DNA of 64,000 nucleotides from Aliiroseovarius sp. F47248L (GCF_023016085.1 NZ_JALKBF010000003.1:62001-126000); one strand, 5' to 3'; counted from the first letter of the stretch, positions 45,035-54,618 are shown. The notes: generated by a model not told the origin, from the sequence alone. Made by a program: numbers and translations.

Positions 45035-45844
45035 ATGGAAGCCCCGAAACGGCGGATGGGTCGCCCGAAGAACTTCAACCCCAATGAAAAGCAGACCACC
45101 ATTATGGCGTTGGATCGGGCGCTTGATGTGCTGGATGCGCTGGCCCATGCGAACGGCATGACATTATCTGACCTGTCAACGCATCTGGACCAATCGCCCG
45201 CGACCATGCACCGGGTGCTTGCAACCCTTCATGCGCGCGACGTGGTGGAAATGGACCCAAGAACCCAAGCTTGGCACATCGGATCGGCTGCGTTTCGGAT
45301 GGGGTCGGCTTTCTTGCGCCGAAGCAGCATTGTTGAGCGTAGCCGCCCCATCATGCGCGAACTGATGGAAGCAACGGGCGAGACCTCGAACCTTGGCATC
45401 GAACGCAACGGCGAGGTGATGTTCATCAGCCAGGTTGAAACAAACGAGTCCATCCGCGCCTTCTTCCCCCCCGGCACCTTGTCGCCCATGCACGCATCCG
45501 GCATCGGCAAGGCGCTACTCAGTTGCTATTCGGATCGGCGCATGGACAGGTATGTGCAATCCGCCCGCCTGACAGGCTTCACCAGCAAGACGATCACACA
45601 GCCCGACAGGTTGCGGGAAGAAATGAACCGCATCCGCGAAAAAGGCTGGGCGTTTGATGATGAAGAAAAAGCGGACGGGATGCGCTGCATCGCTGCCCCC
45701 ATTCGCGACATTTACGACGAGGCGGTAGCGGGCATCTCAATCTCTGGCCCCACCCATCGGATACCGGAAAGCGAGGTCGTGCGGATCGGCGCACTGGTTT
45801 CGGACGCGGCCACGCAGGTATCGCGCGGCCTTGGCGCGCCCTAG
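45035..45844 (+). CDS. bhcR: IclR family regulator BhcR
   Basis: A 269-residue IclR-type regulator: N-terminal helix-turn-helix (MALDRALDVLDALAHANGMTLSDLSTHLDQSPATMHRVLATL, about residues 23-65) and C-terminal effector domain with the AAPIRDIYDEAVAGISISGP signature. In Paracoccus, BhcR activates bhc genes and binds glyoxylate. ATG 45035 follows AAGGAAAG; the earlier in-frame start at 44909 runs through the intergenic operator region. It is divergent from bhcA. Its stop overlaps the convergent allE gene by 4 bp. Confidence 0.92.
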   Translation: MEAPKRRMGRPKNFNPNEKQTTIMALDRALDVLDALAHANGMTLSDLSTHLDQSPATMHRVLATLHARDVVEMDPRTQAWHIGSAAFRMGSAFLRRSSIVERSRPIMRELMEATGETSNLGIERNGEVMFISQVETNESIRAFFPPGTLSPMHASGIGKALLSCYSDRRMDRYVQSARLTGFTSKTITQPDRLREEMNRIREKGWAFDDEEKADGMRCIAAPIRDIYDEAVAGISISGPTHRIPESEVVRIGALVSDAATQVSRGLGAP

Positions 45845-46674
45845 ACCCCTGACAACCCCAGCGTCATGTGCCGGTTCACGTCCTTATAAAGCAGATACCG
45901 GAACGGCCCCGGCCCACCCGCATAACACGCCTGCGGGCAGAACGCGCGCAACCACATATAATCGCCCGCTTCGACCTCGACCCAATCCTGGTTCAGGCGA
46001 TAGACCGCTTTGCCCTCAAGCACATAAAGCCCATGCTCCATCACATGGGTTTCTGCAAACGGGATGACGCCGCCGGGCTGGAAGGTCACGATCGTCACGT
46101 GCATATCGTGGCGCAGGTCGTTCGGATCCACAAAGCGGCTGGTCGCCCACGCGCCATCCGTGTCGGGCATCGGAGTGGGCGCTACATCGTTTTCGTTGGT
46201 CACGAACGCCTCGGGCGCGTCCAGTCCGTCAACCGCCTGATACTGCTTGCGAATCCAGTGGAACCGAACCGGCGCGGACCCGTTGTTGCGTAGGCTCCAC
46301 TTGGCGTGCGGCGGCAGGAAGGCATATCCACCTTCACTCATCTCATGCGCCGTGCCATCAATGGTCAGGGTCATGCCGCCTTCGACGACGAACAGCACAG
46401 CTTCAACCCCCGCTTCGGTTTCGGGCCAGTCACTGCCGCCGCCCGGCAGAACCTCGGCGATGTATTGCGAGAACGTCTCGGCAAACCCCGACAGCGGGCG
46501 CGACAGCACCCAGAACCGCGCGTCGTCCCAGAACGGCAGAAGGCTGGTCACGATATCGCTATAGGTTCCCTTTGGGATCACCGCATAGGCTTCCGTGAAC
46601 ATCGCCCGATCTGTCAGAAGCTGCGTCTGCGGAGGCAAACCCCCATGCGGGGCGTAGTAGCTTGAATTTGTCAT
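45841..46674 (-). CDS. allE: (S)-Ureidoglycine aminohydrolase (bicupin)
   Basis: A 277-residue two-cupin enzyme that hydrolyses (S)-ureidoglycine to ureidoglycolate and ammonia. Both cupin cores are visible: VEAVLFVVEGGMTLTIDG at about residues 91-108, and THVMEHGLYVLEGKAVYRL with metal-type His/Glu ligands, ending FRYLLYKDVNRHM. ATG 46674 gives the normal length and the usual MTNSSYYAPHGGLPPQ start; an in-frame ATG 33 bases upstream is possible. It supplies ureidoglycolate to AllA and lies next to bhcR, placing a purine enzyme against the glyoxylate cluster. The 120 bp upstream are AT-rich promoter sequence. Confidence 0.9.
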   Translation of the reverse strand: MTNSSYYAPHGGLPPQTQLLTDRAMFTEAYAVIPKGTYSDIVTSLLPFWDDARFWVLSRPLSGFAETFSQYIAEVLPGGGSDWPETEAGVEAVLFVVEGGMTLTIDGTAHEMSEGGYAFLPPHAKWSLRNNGSAPVRFHWIRKQYQAVDGLDAPEAFVTNENDVAPTPMPDTDGAWATSRFVDPNDLRHDMHVTIVTFQPGGVIPFAETHVMEHGLYVLEGKAVYRLNQDWVEVEAGDYMWLRAFCPQACYAGGPGPFRYLLYKDVNRHMTLGLSGV

Positions 46675-46827
46675 GCCGGGGCTTTCTGCAAAGGGTTTCG
46701 GGTACAACTGTCTCCCATAATGCCGACAACCGACAGATTAATCTTTCCATTTGTCCATGAAGGATTATCAGCAAAATTTTGAAAATCTCGATATCAGATC
46801 AAAAAACGGCAATAGGTCCCTGACGTC

Positions 46828-47454
46828 CTAGGATGTTGCTATGCCATGACGCGCCACGAAACGCTCAATGTCGGTCTTGGATGGTTTTTGCCCCGTGAAC
46901 ACTTCGACATAACCCGGCATCCGGCCGAACCGCTCCTCGCGGCTTTCCGTCACCTGCATCGAGATATAGCCGATCTGGGTATAGATCATGGTCAGCGCGC
47001 GGATTTCAGCCTCTGCCGGGGCGAAGCCGAAACGCAGGAAGATACCCTCCATCGCTTCTTTCCGGCGCGCGTCGGCTTGGTCTAACCGGGCTTGCAAGCT
47101 GGGATCGTTACGCGCCCAGTTGCGGATTGCCAGATCCAGACGCGAGTCAAACAGCGCGTCATCCAGCCAGCAGTCGAACAGGTTAAAGATCGCCTCGAAA
47201 ATATTTGCAGCATAGGCATTGCAGCGGGTCACCAGATTGCCGGTGTTGGTGTCTTCCCAATGCCGGATCATCGCTTCCAGCAAAGCGTCGCGATCTTTAA
47301 AATGCCAGTAAAAGCTTGTGCGCGTCAGACCCAACCGTTTGGCCAGCGGCATGATTTTCACCGCCTCAACACCGCTTTCGGTCAGGACATCATAGGCCGC
47401 TTTCAGCCAGACATCTTCAGTGGCACTTGGCCGAGAGGGGTCGATGACGTTCAT
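46828..47454 (-). CDS. TetR family transcriptional regulator
   Basis: A 208-residue TetR-type regulator with an N-terminal helix-turn-helix (GVEAVKIMPLAKRLGLTRTSFYWHFKDRDALLEAMI, about residues 28-63) and a helical ligand-binding part. It is divergent from the MttB-like/flavoprotein operon. Two copies of a palindromic motif lie between the two genes and are probable operators. The ligand is unknown; a methylated amine or its catabolite would be logical. Confidence 0.88.
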   Translation of the reverse strand: MNVIDPSRPSATEDVWLKAAYDVLTESGVEAVKIMPLAKRLGLTRTSFYWHFKDRDALLEAMIRHWEDTNTGNLVTRCNAYAANIFEAIFNLFDCWLDDALFDSRLDLAIRNWARNDPSLQARLDQADARRKEAMEGIFLRFGFAPAEAEIRALTMIYTQIGYISMQVTESREERFGRMPGYVEVFTGQKPSKTDIERFVARHGIATS

Positions 47455-47473
47455 GGGGACGTTTTAGAATCTC

Positions 47474-47510
47474 TTGACAGGTATGTCAATTCTGCGGACA
47501 GATGTGTCAA
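47474..47510. promoter_or_regulatory. Paired TetR-type operator sites
   Basis: TTGACA-N4-TGTCAA is a perfect palindrome at 47474-47489. A second near-copy at 47497-47510 shares GACAG-N3-TGTCAA; the GACAG starts (47476 and 47497) are 21 bp apart, two helical turns. Both lie between the TetR gene and the MttB-like gene. Confidence 0.65.
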
Positions 47511-47535
47511 CAGGGCGACTCGAAAGGCGACATAG

Positions 47536-49110
47536 ATGGGTCATGTGACAGAACCAGCACGCAGACCGCGGCGGCGCGCGCGGGGCGGTGATCATCAGCC
47601 GCGCAGCGGCGCCCCCGGTCAGAACCCACAACTCGAAGTGCCCTTCATCACCCGCGGCATCCCGACCTATGATCTTCTGAGTGACGACAGTCTGGTGCAG
47701 ATCGAGGCAACAGCCGACCGCATCCTTGCCGAGATCGGGATCGAGTTTCGCGACGACCCCGAAACCGTGAATTTGTTCCGTGCCGCCGGTGGGCACGTCA
47801 CCGATCTGACCGCCGACAGCTGGAACATTAAATTCGAACCCGGCATGATCCGCGATATTTTGAAAACCGCGCCAGCCCGCTTCACCCAACATGCCCGCAA
47901 TCCCGCGCGATCGGTTGAGATCGGCGGCGACGCGGTGGTGTTCGCACCGTCCTATGGCTCGCCCTTCGTGATGGACCTCGACAAAGGTCGCCGCTACGGC
48001 ACGATCGAAGATTTCCGCAATTTCATCAAACTGGGCCAATCCAGCCCGTGGCTACACCATTCCGGCGGCACGATCTGTGAGCCAACAGACATCGCGGTGA
48101 ACAAGCGGCATCTGGATATGGTGTATTCCCACGTCCGCTATTCCGACCGCGCGTTTCTGGGGTCGATCACTGCCCCCGAACGCGTCGAGGACAGTATCGA
48201 GATGTGCCGCATCCTGTTCGGGGCTGACTTCGTCGACCAGAACTGCGTCATCATGGGCAATTTCAACACGACATCGCCCTTGGTGCTTGATGGCGTCACA
48301 ACCAAAGGCATCCGCGCCTATGCGGGGGCCGGACAGGGGTCGATCCACCTGCCCTTCCTGTTGGGCGGCGCGGTGTCACCCCTGACGATGGCGGGGTCCG
48401 TCGCACAATGCCTGGCCGAAAGCATGGTGTCTTGCGCCCTGACCCAGATTGTCCGCCCCGGTGCGCCTGCGGTGCTGGCATCTTTCCTTAGCTCAATGTC
48501 ACTCCGGTCCGGCTCGCCCACCTTCGGCACGCCGGAACCCGCGCTGGGATCGCTTGTAATGGGCCAACTTGCCCGCCGCCTGAACTTGCCCCTGCGCTGC
48601 GCTGGTAACTTCTCAACCTCGAAATTGCCCGATGCGCAAGCGATGCAGCAATCCATGATGTCGATGATGTCGGCGGTCCAATGCGGGGCCAACTACGTCC
48701 TGCATTCGGCCGGGTTCCTCGATGGGCTGCTGTCGATGTCCTACGAGAAATTCATCATGGACACCGATCTGTGTGGCGCGCTTCACGCCTATCTGAAAGG
48801 AATCGAGGTAAACGAGGACACGCTTGCGTTCGAAGCCTTGGCCGAACAAGGGCCCGGCGAGCATCTGTTCTCGACCGCGCACACGATGCGGCACTACAAA
48901 ACCGCCTATTGGGACAGTGCAATGGACGACAACCAGCCGTGGGAAACGTGGGACGAGCAAGGCGGGATTGACGCCGCGACCCGCGCCAATGCGCGCTGGA
49001 AAGAACAACTGAACGCCTATCAGGCACCCCCGCTTGACCCCGGAAAAGACGAAGCCCTGCAGGACTTCATGACAAAGAAGAAAGCGTCGATGCCAGACGC
49101 GTGGTATTAA
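47536..49110 (+). CDS. MttB-like trimethylamine methyltransferase family protein (no pyrrolysine)
   Basis: A 524-residue member of the MttB superfamily. It shares the family layout (IPTYDLLSDDSLVQIEATADRILAEIGIEF near the N terminus; GGTICEPTDIAVNKRHLDMVYSHVRYSDRAFLGS in the middle), but there is no in-frame TAG, so it is a non-pyrrolysine homologue. Such proteins demethylate quaternary amines such as glycine betaine or proline betaine, passing the methyl group to a corrinoid protein or another acceptor. No corrinoid-protein gene is adjacent. It heads an operon with two TMADH-like flavoproteins. The first ~30 residues are Arg-rich and probably disordered. Substrate unknown. Confidence 0.88.
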   Translation: MGHVTEPARRPRRRARGGDHQPRSGAPGQNPQLEVPFITRGIPTYDLLSDDSLVQIEATADRILAEIGIEFRDDPETVNLFRAAGGHVTDLTADSWNIKFEPGMIRDILKTAPARFTQHARNPARSVEIGGDAVVFAPSYGSPFVMDLDKGRRYGTIEDFRNFIKLGQSSPWLHHSGGTICEPTDIAVNKRHLDMVYSHVRYSDRAFLGSITAPERVEDSIEMCRILFGADFVDQNCVIMGNFNTTSPLVLDGVTTKGIRAYAGAGQGSIHLPFLLGGAVSPLTMAGSVAQCLAESMVSCALTQIVRPGAPAVLASFLSSMSLRSGSPTFGTPEPALGSLVMGQLARRLNLPLRCAGNFSTSKLPDAQAMQQSMMSMMSAVQCGANYVLHSAGFLDGLLSMSYEKFIMDTDLCGALHAYLKGIEVNEDTLAFEALAEQGPGEHLFSTAHTMRHYKTAYWDSAMDDNQPWETWDEQGGIDAATRANARWKEQLNAYQAPPLDPGKDEALQDFMTKKKASMPDAWY

Positions 49111-49120
49111 GGATAATCCG

Positions 49121-51166
49121 ATGTCCAACGATCCGCTACTCCAGCCCTATCAGCTTAAACATCTGACGCTCAGAAATCGGATCATGACCACCAGTCATGA
49201 ACCCGCCTATCCCGAAGACGGGATGCCGAAGGAACGCTATGCTGCCTATCACGCGGAACGGGCGAAGGCGGGGGTTGCGCTGGCCATGACCGCCGGGTCG
49301 GCGGCGGTGTCAAAGGACAGCCCGCCGGTGTTCAACAACATCCTCGCCTTTCGCGACGAGGTGGTGCCGTGGATCAGAAACCTGACCGATGCCTGCCACG
49401 ACCATGGCTGCGCGGTGATGATCCAGCTGACCCATCTGGGCCGCCGCACCGCGTGGAACAAGGGCGACTGGCTGCCTTCGGTGTCCTCGTCCAAACACCG
49501 CGAACCGGCACACCGCGCCTTTCCCAAACTGATCGAGGATTGGGACATCGACCGCATCATCACCGATTTCGCCGACGCCGCCGAACGGATGCAGGCTGGG
49601 GGTATGGACGGGATCGAATTGCAGGTCTATGGCCATCTGCTGGACCAGTTCTGGTCACCCCTGACCAATGACCTGACCGGGCCATATGGCGCCGATACAC
49701 TTGAAAACCGGCTGCGTTTTCCGATGGATGTGCTTGCGGCCATTCGAAAACGCGTCGGCAACGACTTCATCGTCGGGTTCCGCTACACGGCGGACGAGGC
49801 GCAGAAGGGCGGCATCACCGCCGAAGACGGGATCGAGATTTCCAAGAAGTTGGCCGCCACCAAGCAAGTCGATTTTCTGAACGTCATCCGCGGGCGCATT
49901 CACACCGATCCGGCGATGACCGACGTGATTCCGGTGCAGGGGATGAAAAACGCCCCGCATCTGGATTTCGCAGGCGCGGTCCGGAAAGCCACCGGAATGC
50001 CCACCTTCCACGCCGCGAAAATCCCCGATGTGGCGACCGCGCGCCATGCAGTGCAGGCGGGGCTTCTGGACATGGTCGGCATGACGCGGGCACATATGGC
50101 CGACCCCCATATCGTGCGCAAAATCATCGAAGGGCGCGAGGATGATATCCGCCCCTGCGTTGGCGCAACCTATTGCCTTGATCGTATCTATCAGGCGGGC
50201 GATGCGCTGTGCATGCACAACGCGGCAACGGGGCGCGAGCTGACCATGCCGCATGACATTCCGCCCGCCAAGACCCGCAAGAAGGTGGTGGTGGTCGGGG
50301 CCGGTCCTGGTGGGCTGGAAGCCGCCCGCGTCGCCGCCGAACGCGGCCACGAAGTGATCGTGTTCGAAGCCGCTGCCGACCCCGGCGGGCAGGTGCGGCT
50401 GACCGCGCAATCCCCCCGGCGGCGCGAGATGATCGGGATCATCGACTGGCGCATGGCCCAATGTGCCGCCCGCGATGTGACCTTCCGGTTCAACACCTGG
50501 GCCGAGGCCGATGACATCACCGCCCTGGCCCCCGATGTGGTGATCGTCGCCACCGGCGGTCTGCCCAACACCGAACTTTTCGAAACCGGGACCGAGCAAG
50601 CCAATGTCGTTACTGCCTGGGACATCATCTCGGGCGACGTGAAGCCTGCGGACAGCCTCCTGATCTATGACGAAAGCGGCGATCATCCGGGGCTTCAGGC
50701 TGCCGAGATTGCTGCGCTCGCCGGATCGAAGGTCGAAGTGATGACTCCCGACCGCGTGTTTGCCCCCGACATCATGGCGATGAACCTTGTCCCTTACATG
50801 CGCGCGTTACAGGACAAAGACGTGACCTTCACCGTGACCCGGCGGCTTCTGGACGTGACCCGCGACGGCAACAAGCTGACCGCGACCATCGGCACCGACT
50901 ACAGCGATCACACGCACACCACGCAGTATGATCAGGTCGTGGTGAACTATGGCACCCTGCCGTTGGATGATCTCTATTTCGATCTGAAACCGCTGTCGTC
51001 AAATGGCGGCGCGGTGGATTACGACGCCCTGATCGACGGTCAACCGCAAACAACCGACCGCAACCCCGACGGCTCGTTCCAGCTGTTCCGCATTGGCGAT
51101 GCAGTTTCGGCCCGCAACACCCACGCGGCGATCTATGACGCGCTTCGGCTGGTCAAGGACATCTGA
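49121..51166 (+). CDS. TMADH/DgcA-like FMN-FAD oxidoreductase with altered Fe-S motif
   Basis: A 681-residue old-yellow-enzyme-type flavoprotein: an FMN barrel (about 1-370, YGHLLDQFWSPLTN ... LENRLRFP) and a C-terminal NAD/FAD-type domain beginning VVVVGAGPGGLEAARVAAERG. In trimethylamine dehydrogenase relatives a C-x2-C-x3-C-x11/12-C motif binds a 4Fe-4S cluster; here the region reads CVGATYC followed by C twelve residues on, lacking one cysteine and one spacer residue. It probably oxidatively demethylates an N-methyl amine. Ten bp separate it from the MttB-like gene. Confidence 0.85.
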   Translation: MSNDPLLQPYQLKHLTLRNRIMTTSHEPAYPEDGMPKERYAAYHAERAKAGVALAMTAGSAAVSKDSPPVFNNILAFRDEVVPWIRNLTDACHDHGCAVMIQLTHLGRRTAWNKGDWLPSVSSSKHREPAHRAFPKLIEDWDIDRIITDFADAAERMQAGGMDGIELQVYGHLLDQFWSPLTNDLTGPYGADTLENRLRFPMDVLAAIRKRVGNDFIVGFRYTADEAQKGGITAEDGIEISKKLAATKQVDFLNVIRGRIHTDPAMTDVIPVQGMKNAPHLDFAGAVRKATGMPTFHAAKIPDVATARHAVQAGLLDMVGMTRAHMADPHIVRKIIEGREDDIRPCVGATYCLDRIYQAGDALCMHNAATGRELTMPHDIPPAKTRKKVVVVGAGPGGLEAARVAAERGHEVIVFEAAADPGGQVRLTAQSPRRREMIGIIDWRMAQCAARDVTFRFNTWAEADDITALAPDVVIVATGGLPNTELFETGTEQANVVTAWDIISGDVKPADSLLIYDESGDHPGLQAAEIAALAGSKVEVMTPDRVFAPDIMAMNLVPYMRALQDKDVTFTVTRRLLDVTRDGNKLTATIGTDYSDHTHTTQYDQVVVNYGTLPLDDLYFDLKPLSSNGGAVDYDALIDGQPQTTDRNPDGSFQLFRIGDAVSARNTHAAIYDALRLVKDI

Positions 51167-51182
51167 AACGGGACGCGAGCCA

Positions 51183-53165
51183 GTGACCGATTTCCCCCAT
51201 GTCTTTCAACCGGTGCAATTGCGGCACAAGACGCTGAAGAACCGGGTGGTGTTCGGCGCGCATACCACCAACATGGCGCGTGATGGCCTGCCCGGCGACC
51301 AGCATCTGGCCTACTACGTCGAACGCGCCATGGGTGGGGCCGCGATGATCGTAGTCGAGCCGATGCCGGTCCACCCTGCCGCCGTCCTGACCCGCGGCAA
51401 TTTCCGACCCGGCTCGGACGATGTCATCCCGCATTTCAGGCGATTGACCGAAGCGTGCCAGGCCCACGGCACGGTGATGATCCAGCAGCTCTATCACATC
51501 GGCGCGCATGGCGATGGCGACAACTCGTGGCACGCGCATTGGTCGCCCTCGGGCGGCCCCAGCTATCACGACAGCGACGGCAGTCACGAAATGACCGAGG
51601 CCGAGATCGAGGACACCATCGACGGTTTCGTGCAGGCCGCCATTCGGTGCCAAAAGGCAGGCTTTGACGGGGTCGAGGTCTGGGCGGCCTATCACGGGCT
51701 TCTGGACCAGTTCTGGACACCGTTTTCCAACCAGCGCAGCGACCGCTGGGGCGGCAGTCTTGAAAACCGCACCCGCGCCTCGCGCGAGGTGTTGCGCCGC
51801 ATTCGTGCAGCCTGCGGCGACGACTTCATCATCGGGCTTGCCGTCAATGATGAACCGGATGTCGACGCCGCGCTGAACCGCGAGGAAACCGCCGATATCG
51901 TCGCCCTGCACGATGCCGAAGGGCTGATGGATTACGTCACCTGTGGCACCGGCGGCTATTTCGACTTCTACAAGCTAATGCCCACGTTCCTGTATAGCGA
52001 GAAGCTAGGGGTCGATCTGGCCGCGATGCTGAAACGCGTGGTGAAAAACGCCCTTGTCACCGCCGAAAGCCACATCCGCACACCGGAAAACGCCAACACC
52101 GTGCTGGGCGCGAGCGAGGCGGATCTGGTGTCCATCGTGCGCGGCCAGATTGCCGACCCGCATCTGGTCGCCAAGGCCGAAGCCGGGCGAGCGGACGACA
52201 TTCGCGGCTGCATCTCCTGCAACCAGCAATGTTGGGGTCGGCGGTCGCGGGATTACTATATCTCGTGTCTGATCAACCCGTCTGCGGGGCATGAATACCT
52301 GTGGGGCGGGGATCGCTTCGAACCGGCCCCCAACCCGCAAACGGTGCTGGTGGTCGGCGCGGGCCCCGCCGGGCTGGAAGCCGCGCGTGTCGCCGCCGAA
52401 CGCGGCCACCGCGTCACGCTGGCCGAGGCCGGGCCGAAACTGGGCGGACAGTTCCGTCTGGCCGGTCTGCAACCGCGCCGGGGTCAGATCGGCGACCTGA
52501 TCGACTGGTATGACCGGCAACTGGCGCGGCTGGGCGTCGAGCTGCGCCTGAACACCTGTCTGGACGACGACGAGATTGCGGACATCGGCGCCGACCACGT
52601 TGTGTTGGCCACCGGATCGTTGCCCGCCGGGACCGGGTTCCAGAAGGCGCTGCCGCATCTGCCGCGCCTGCCGGGCCTCGGGTTGGGCCGCGTCTGGTCG
52701 GTCGAGGATGTGATGATGCAGGCCGCCCGGCCCGGCCCGCGCGTTGTGGTGCTGGACGAAGGCGGCAACTGGCGCGGCTGCGGCACTGCTTGGCGGCTGG
52801 CCGAAGACGGCCACGCGGTGACGATTGTCACCCCCGCCGCGATGATCGGCAAGGAACTGGAGCGCTCGGCGACCGATTGGCCGCTCAGACGGGCGTTGGC
52901 GCGATTGGGTGTGCACTTCGTGACCGACACCACGATTGGTGAATGGACCACCGACGGTGCGATCATAAAATCTCTGCTGACCGGTCAGACCGAACTTCTG
53001 GCCGCGGACACGTTGGTTCTGGCCACGACGAATGTCGCCGATACCAGCCTGAACACGGCGCTGGCCGCAAAAGGTATTCTCACCCACACCATCGGCGACG
53101 CCAATGCGCCCCGCAATGCGGCCTTGGCGATATACGAGGGGCGACAGACGGGTCGGACGATTTGA
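51183..53165 (+). CDS. TMADH-like FMN/4Fe-4S oxidoreductase
   Basis: A 660-residue relative of the preceding protein: FMN barrel (AYHGLLDQFWTPFSNQRSDRW, GGSLENRTR), complete 4Fe-4S motif CISCNQQC followed by C after twelve residues, and a nucleotide-binding domain VVGAGPAGLEAARVAAERGHRV. GTG at 51183, 16 bp after the previous stop, is the likely start because homologues begin near TDFPHVFQPVQLRHKTLKNR; an open frame from 51093 overlaps the upstream gene. It may take the demethylation product of the first flavoprotein, or pair with it. Confidence 0.85.
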   Translation: MTDFPHVFQPVQLRHKTLKNRVVFGAHTTNMARDGLPGDQHLAYYVERAMGGAAMIVVEPMPVHPAAVLTRGNFRPGSDDVIPHFRRLTEACQAHGTVMIQQLYHIGAHGDGDNSWHAHWSPSGGPSYHDSDGSHEMTEAEIEDTIDGFVQAAIRCQKAGFDGVEVWAAYHGLLDQFWTPFSNQRSDRWGGSLENRTRASREVLRRIRAACGDDFIIGLAVNDEPDVDAALNREETADIVALHDAEGLMDYVTCGTGGYFDFYKLMPTFLYSEKLGVDLAAMLKRVVKNALVTAESHIRTPENANTVLGASEADLVSIVRGQIADPHLVAKAEAGRADDIRGCISCNQQCWGRRSRDYYISCLINPSAGHEYLWGGDRFEPAPNPQTVLVVGAGPAGLEAARVAAERGHRVTLAEAGPKLGGQFRLAGLQPRRGQIGDLIDWYDRQLARLGVELRLNTCLDDDEIADIGADHVVLATGSLPAGTGFQKALPHLPRLPGLGLGRVWSVEDVMMQAARPGPRVVVLDEGGNWRGCGTAWRLAEDGHAVTIVTPAAMIGKELERSATDWPLRRALARLGVHFVTDTTIGEWTTDGAIIKSLLTGQTELLAADTLVLATTNVADTSLNTALAAKGILTHTIGDANAPRNAALAIYEGRQTGRTI

Positions 53166-53166
53166 T

Positions 53167-54618
53167 TTACTGAATGGATTTCACCGCCGGATATGCGGCT
53201 CGAAATGCTTGATGAGCGGCGGCGAACGCGTCCATCTTCTCGGTATCCGGCAGGATCTCGGCCTGTATCTCTGGCGGGGTAATGACACTTTCCGGCGCCA
53301 CACCTGTGGCCGCGATTTTGCCCAGACGCGCGGCCCCCAAAGCCGCGCCGAACTCGCCGGACGCGGGCAATTGCACAGGGACACCCAGCACCGTTGCCAG
53401 CAGCTTCAACCAATACCGCGACGCGGTTCCGCCACCGATAGCAATGATCTTGTCCAGCGTGACGCCGGTGCTTGCCAACGCATCCAGACTGTCGCGCAAC
53501 CCGAACGTCACCCCTTCCAACACCGCGCGGGTCATGTCCTGCCGGGTGGTGCCTGCGGACAAGCCGGTAAACCCGCCGCGAATGTCGGCATCATTATGCG
53601 GTGTGCGTTCGCCGGACAGATAGGGCAGGAACCGAACCGCGCCCGGTGTCTGCAACTCCTCGCCCAACTTGGCCGTCAGGTCAGCAGGTTTTTCCCCGGT
53701 GATCCGCGCCAGCCAGTTCAGGCTGTCAGTCGCCGACAACATGACGCCCATCTGATACCACCGCCCCGGCACCGCATGACAGAAGGTATGCACGGCGGTC
53801 TCGGGCGCAGGGCTGTAACCGTCCCGCGCGGCCAGCAGCACGCCTGATGTGCCAAGCGAGACAAAGCCCTGCCCCTCATCCAACGCGCCAATGCCACAGG
53901 CGGCGGCGGCGTTGTCCCCTGCCCCGCCCGCCACGGTCACGGGACCGCTCAGCCCCCATTTCCTGACCAGCTCTTGGCGCAGCCCCCCCGCCACATCTGA
54001 CCCTTCGACCAACCGGGGCATCTGGTCTGGCCGCATGTGGCTGGCCTCAAGCAACCGCTCAGACCACTGGCGCTTGCCAACATCCAGCCACGAGGTGCCC
54101 GCGCTGTCCGACATGTCGGCCACATAGTCGCCGGTCAGATAATAGTTCAGATAGGCCGCGGGCAGCAGAACCTTGGCGGTCTTTGCGAAAACCTCGGGCT
54201 CGTTGTGGCGCACCCATTCCAGTTTGGGCGCGGTGAAACCGGGAAACACGATGTTGCCAGACAGCCCGCGCACCTCGGGCAGTGCATCCAGCACCGCCGC
54301 CTCGGCCGCCGAACGCGTGTCATTCCACAGGATACATGGGCGCAGTACCTTGCCCGCCGCATCAAGAAGTGTCGCGCCATGCATGTGCCCCGCCACCCCG
54401 ATCCCGCGCAACCCGGTAAACAGTGGTTGCGTTGCGCGCAGCTCGTCCATCGCGCTGTCAAACGCGGCGATCCACTGGGCGGGGTCCTGTTCTGACCAGC
54501 CGGGCCGAGGATGGGTCGCAGCATAACTCCGCTCGACCGCAGCCAACGGCGCGCCATCCGCATCGACCAGCAATGCTCGCAAGCCCGAAGTGCCAAGATC
54601 AATCCCCAGATAGGTCAT
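53167..54618 (-). CDS. xylB: Xylulokinase
   Basis: A 483-residue FGGY-family carbohydrate kinase; xylulokinases phosphorylate D-xylulose at O5. The N-terminal phosphate-binding loop [52 protein letters not shown] and the C-terminal [18 protein letters not shown] match XylB. ATG 54618 is chosen from homologue starts and a nearby AAGGG. No xylose isomerase or sugar transporter is adjacent, so a related ketose kinase role is possible. It is convergent with the second flavoprotein gene, ending 1 bp from it. Confidence 0.9.
   Translation of the reverse strand: MTYLGIDLGTSGLRALLVDADGAPLAAVERSYAATHPRPGWSEQDPAQWIAAFDSAMDELRATQPLFTGLRGIGVAGHMHGATLLDAAGKVLRPCILWNDTRSAAEAAVLDALPEVRGLSGNIVFPGFTAPKLEWVRHNEPEVFAKTAKVLLPAAYLNYYLTGDYVADMSDSAGTSWLDVGKRQWSERLLEASHMRPDQMPRLVEGSDVAGGLRQELVRKWGLSGPVTVAGGAGDNAAAACGIGALDEGQGFVSLGTSGVLLAARDGYSPAPETAVHTFCHAVPGRWYQMGVMLSATDSLNWLARITGEKPADLTAKLGEELQTPGAVRFLPYLSGERTPHNDADIRGGFTGLSAGTTRQDMTRAVLEGVTFGLRDSLDALASTGVTLDKIIAIGGGTASRYWLKLLATVLGVPVQLPASGEFGAALGAARLGKIAATGVAPESVITPPEIQAEILPDTEKMDAFAAAHQAFRAAYPAVKSIQ

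Noticed and set aside
47536..49110. MttB-like gene as a pyrrolysine-dependent trimethylamine methyltransferase
   Set aside because: There is no in-frame TAG, no pyl genes and no corrinoid partner.
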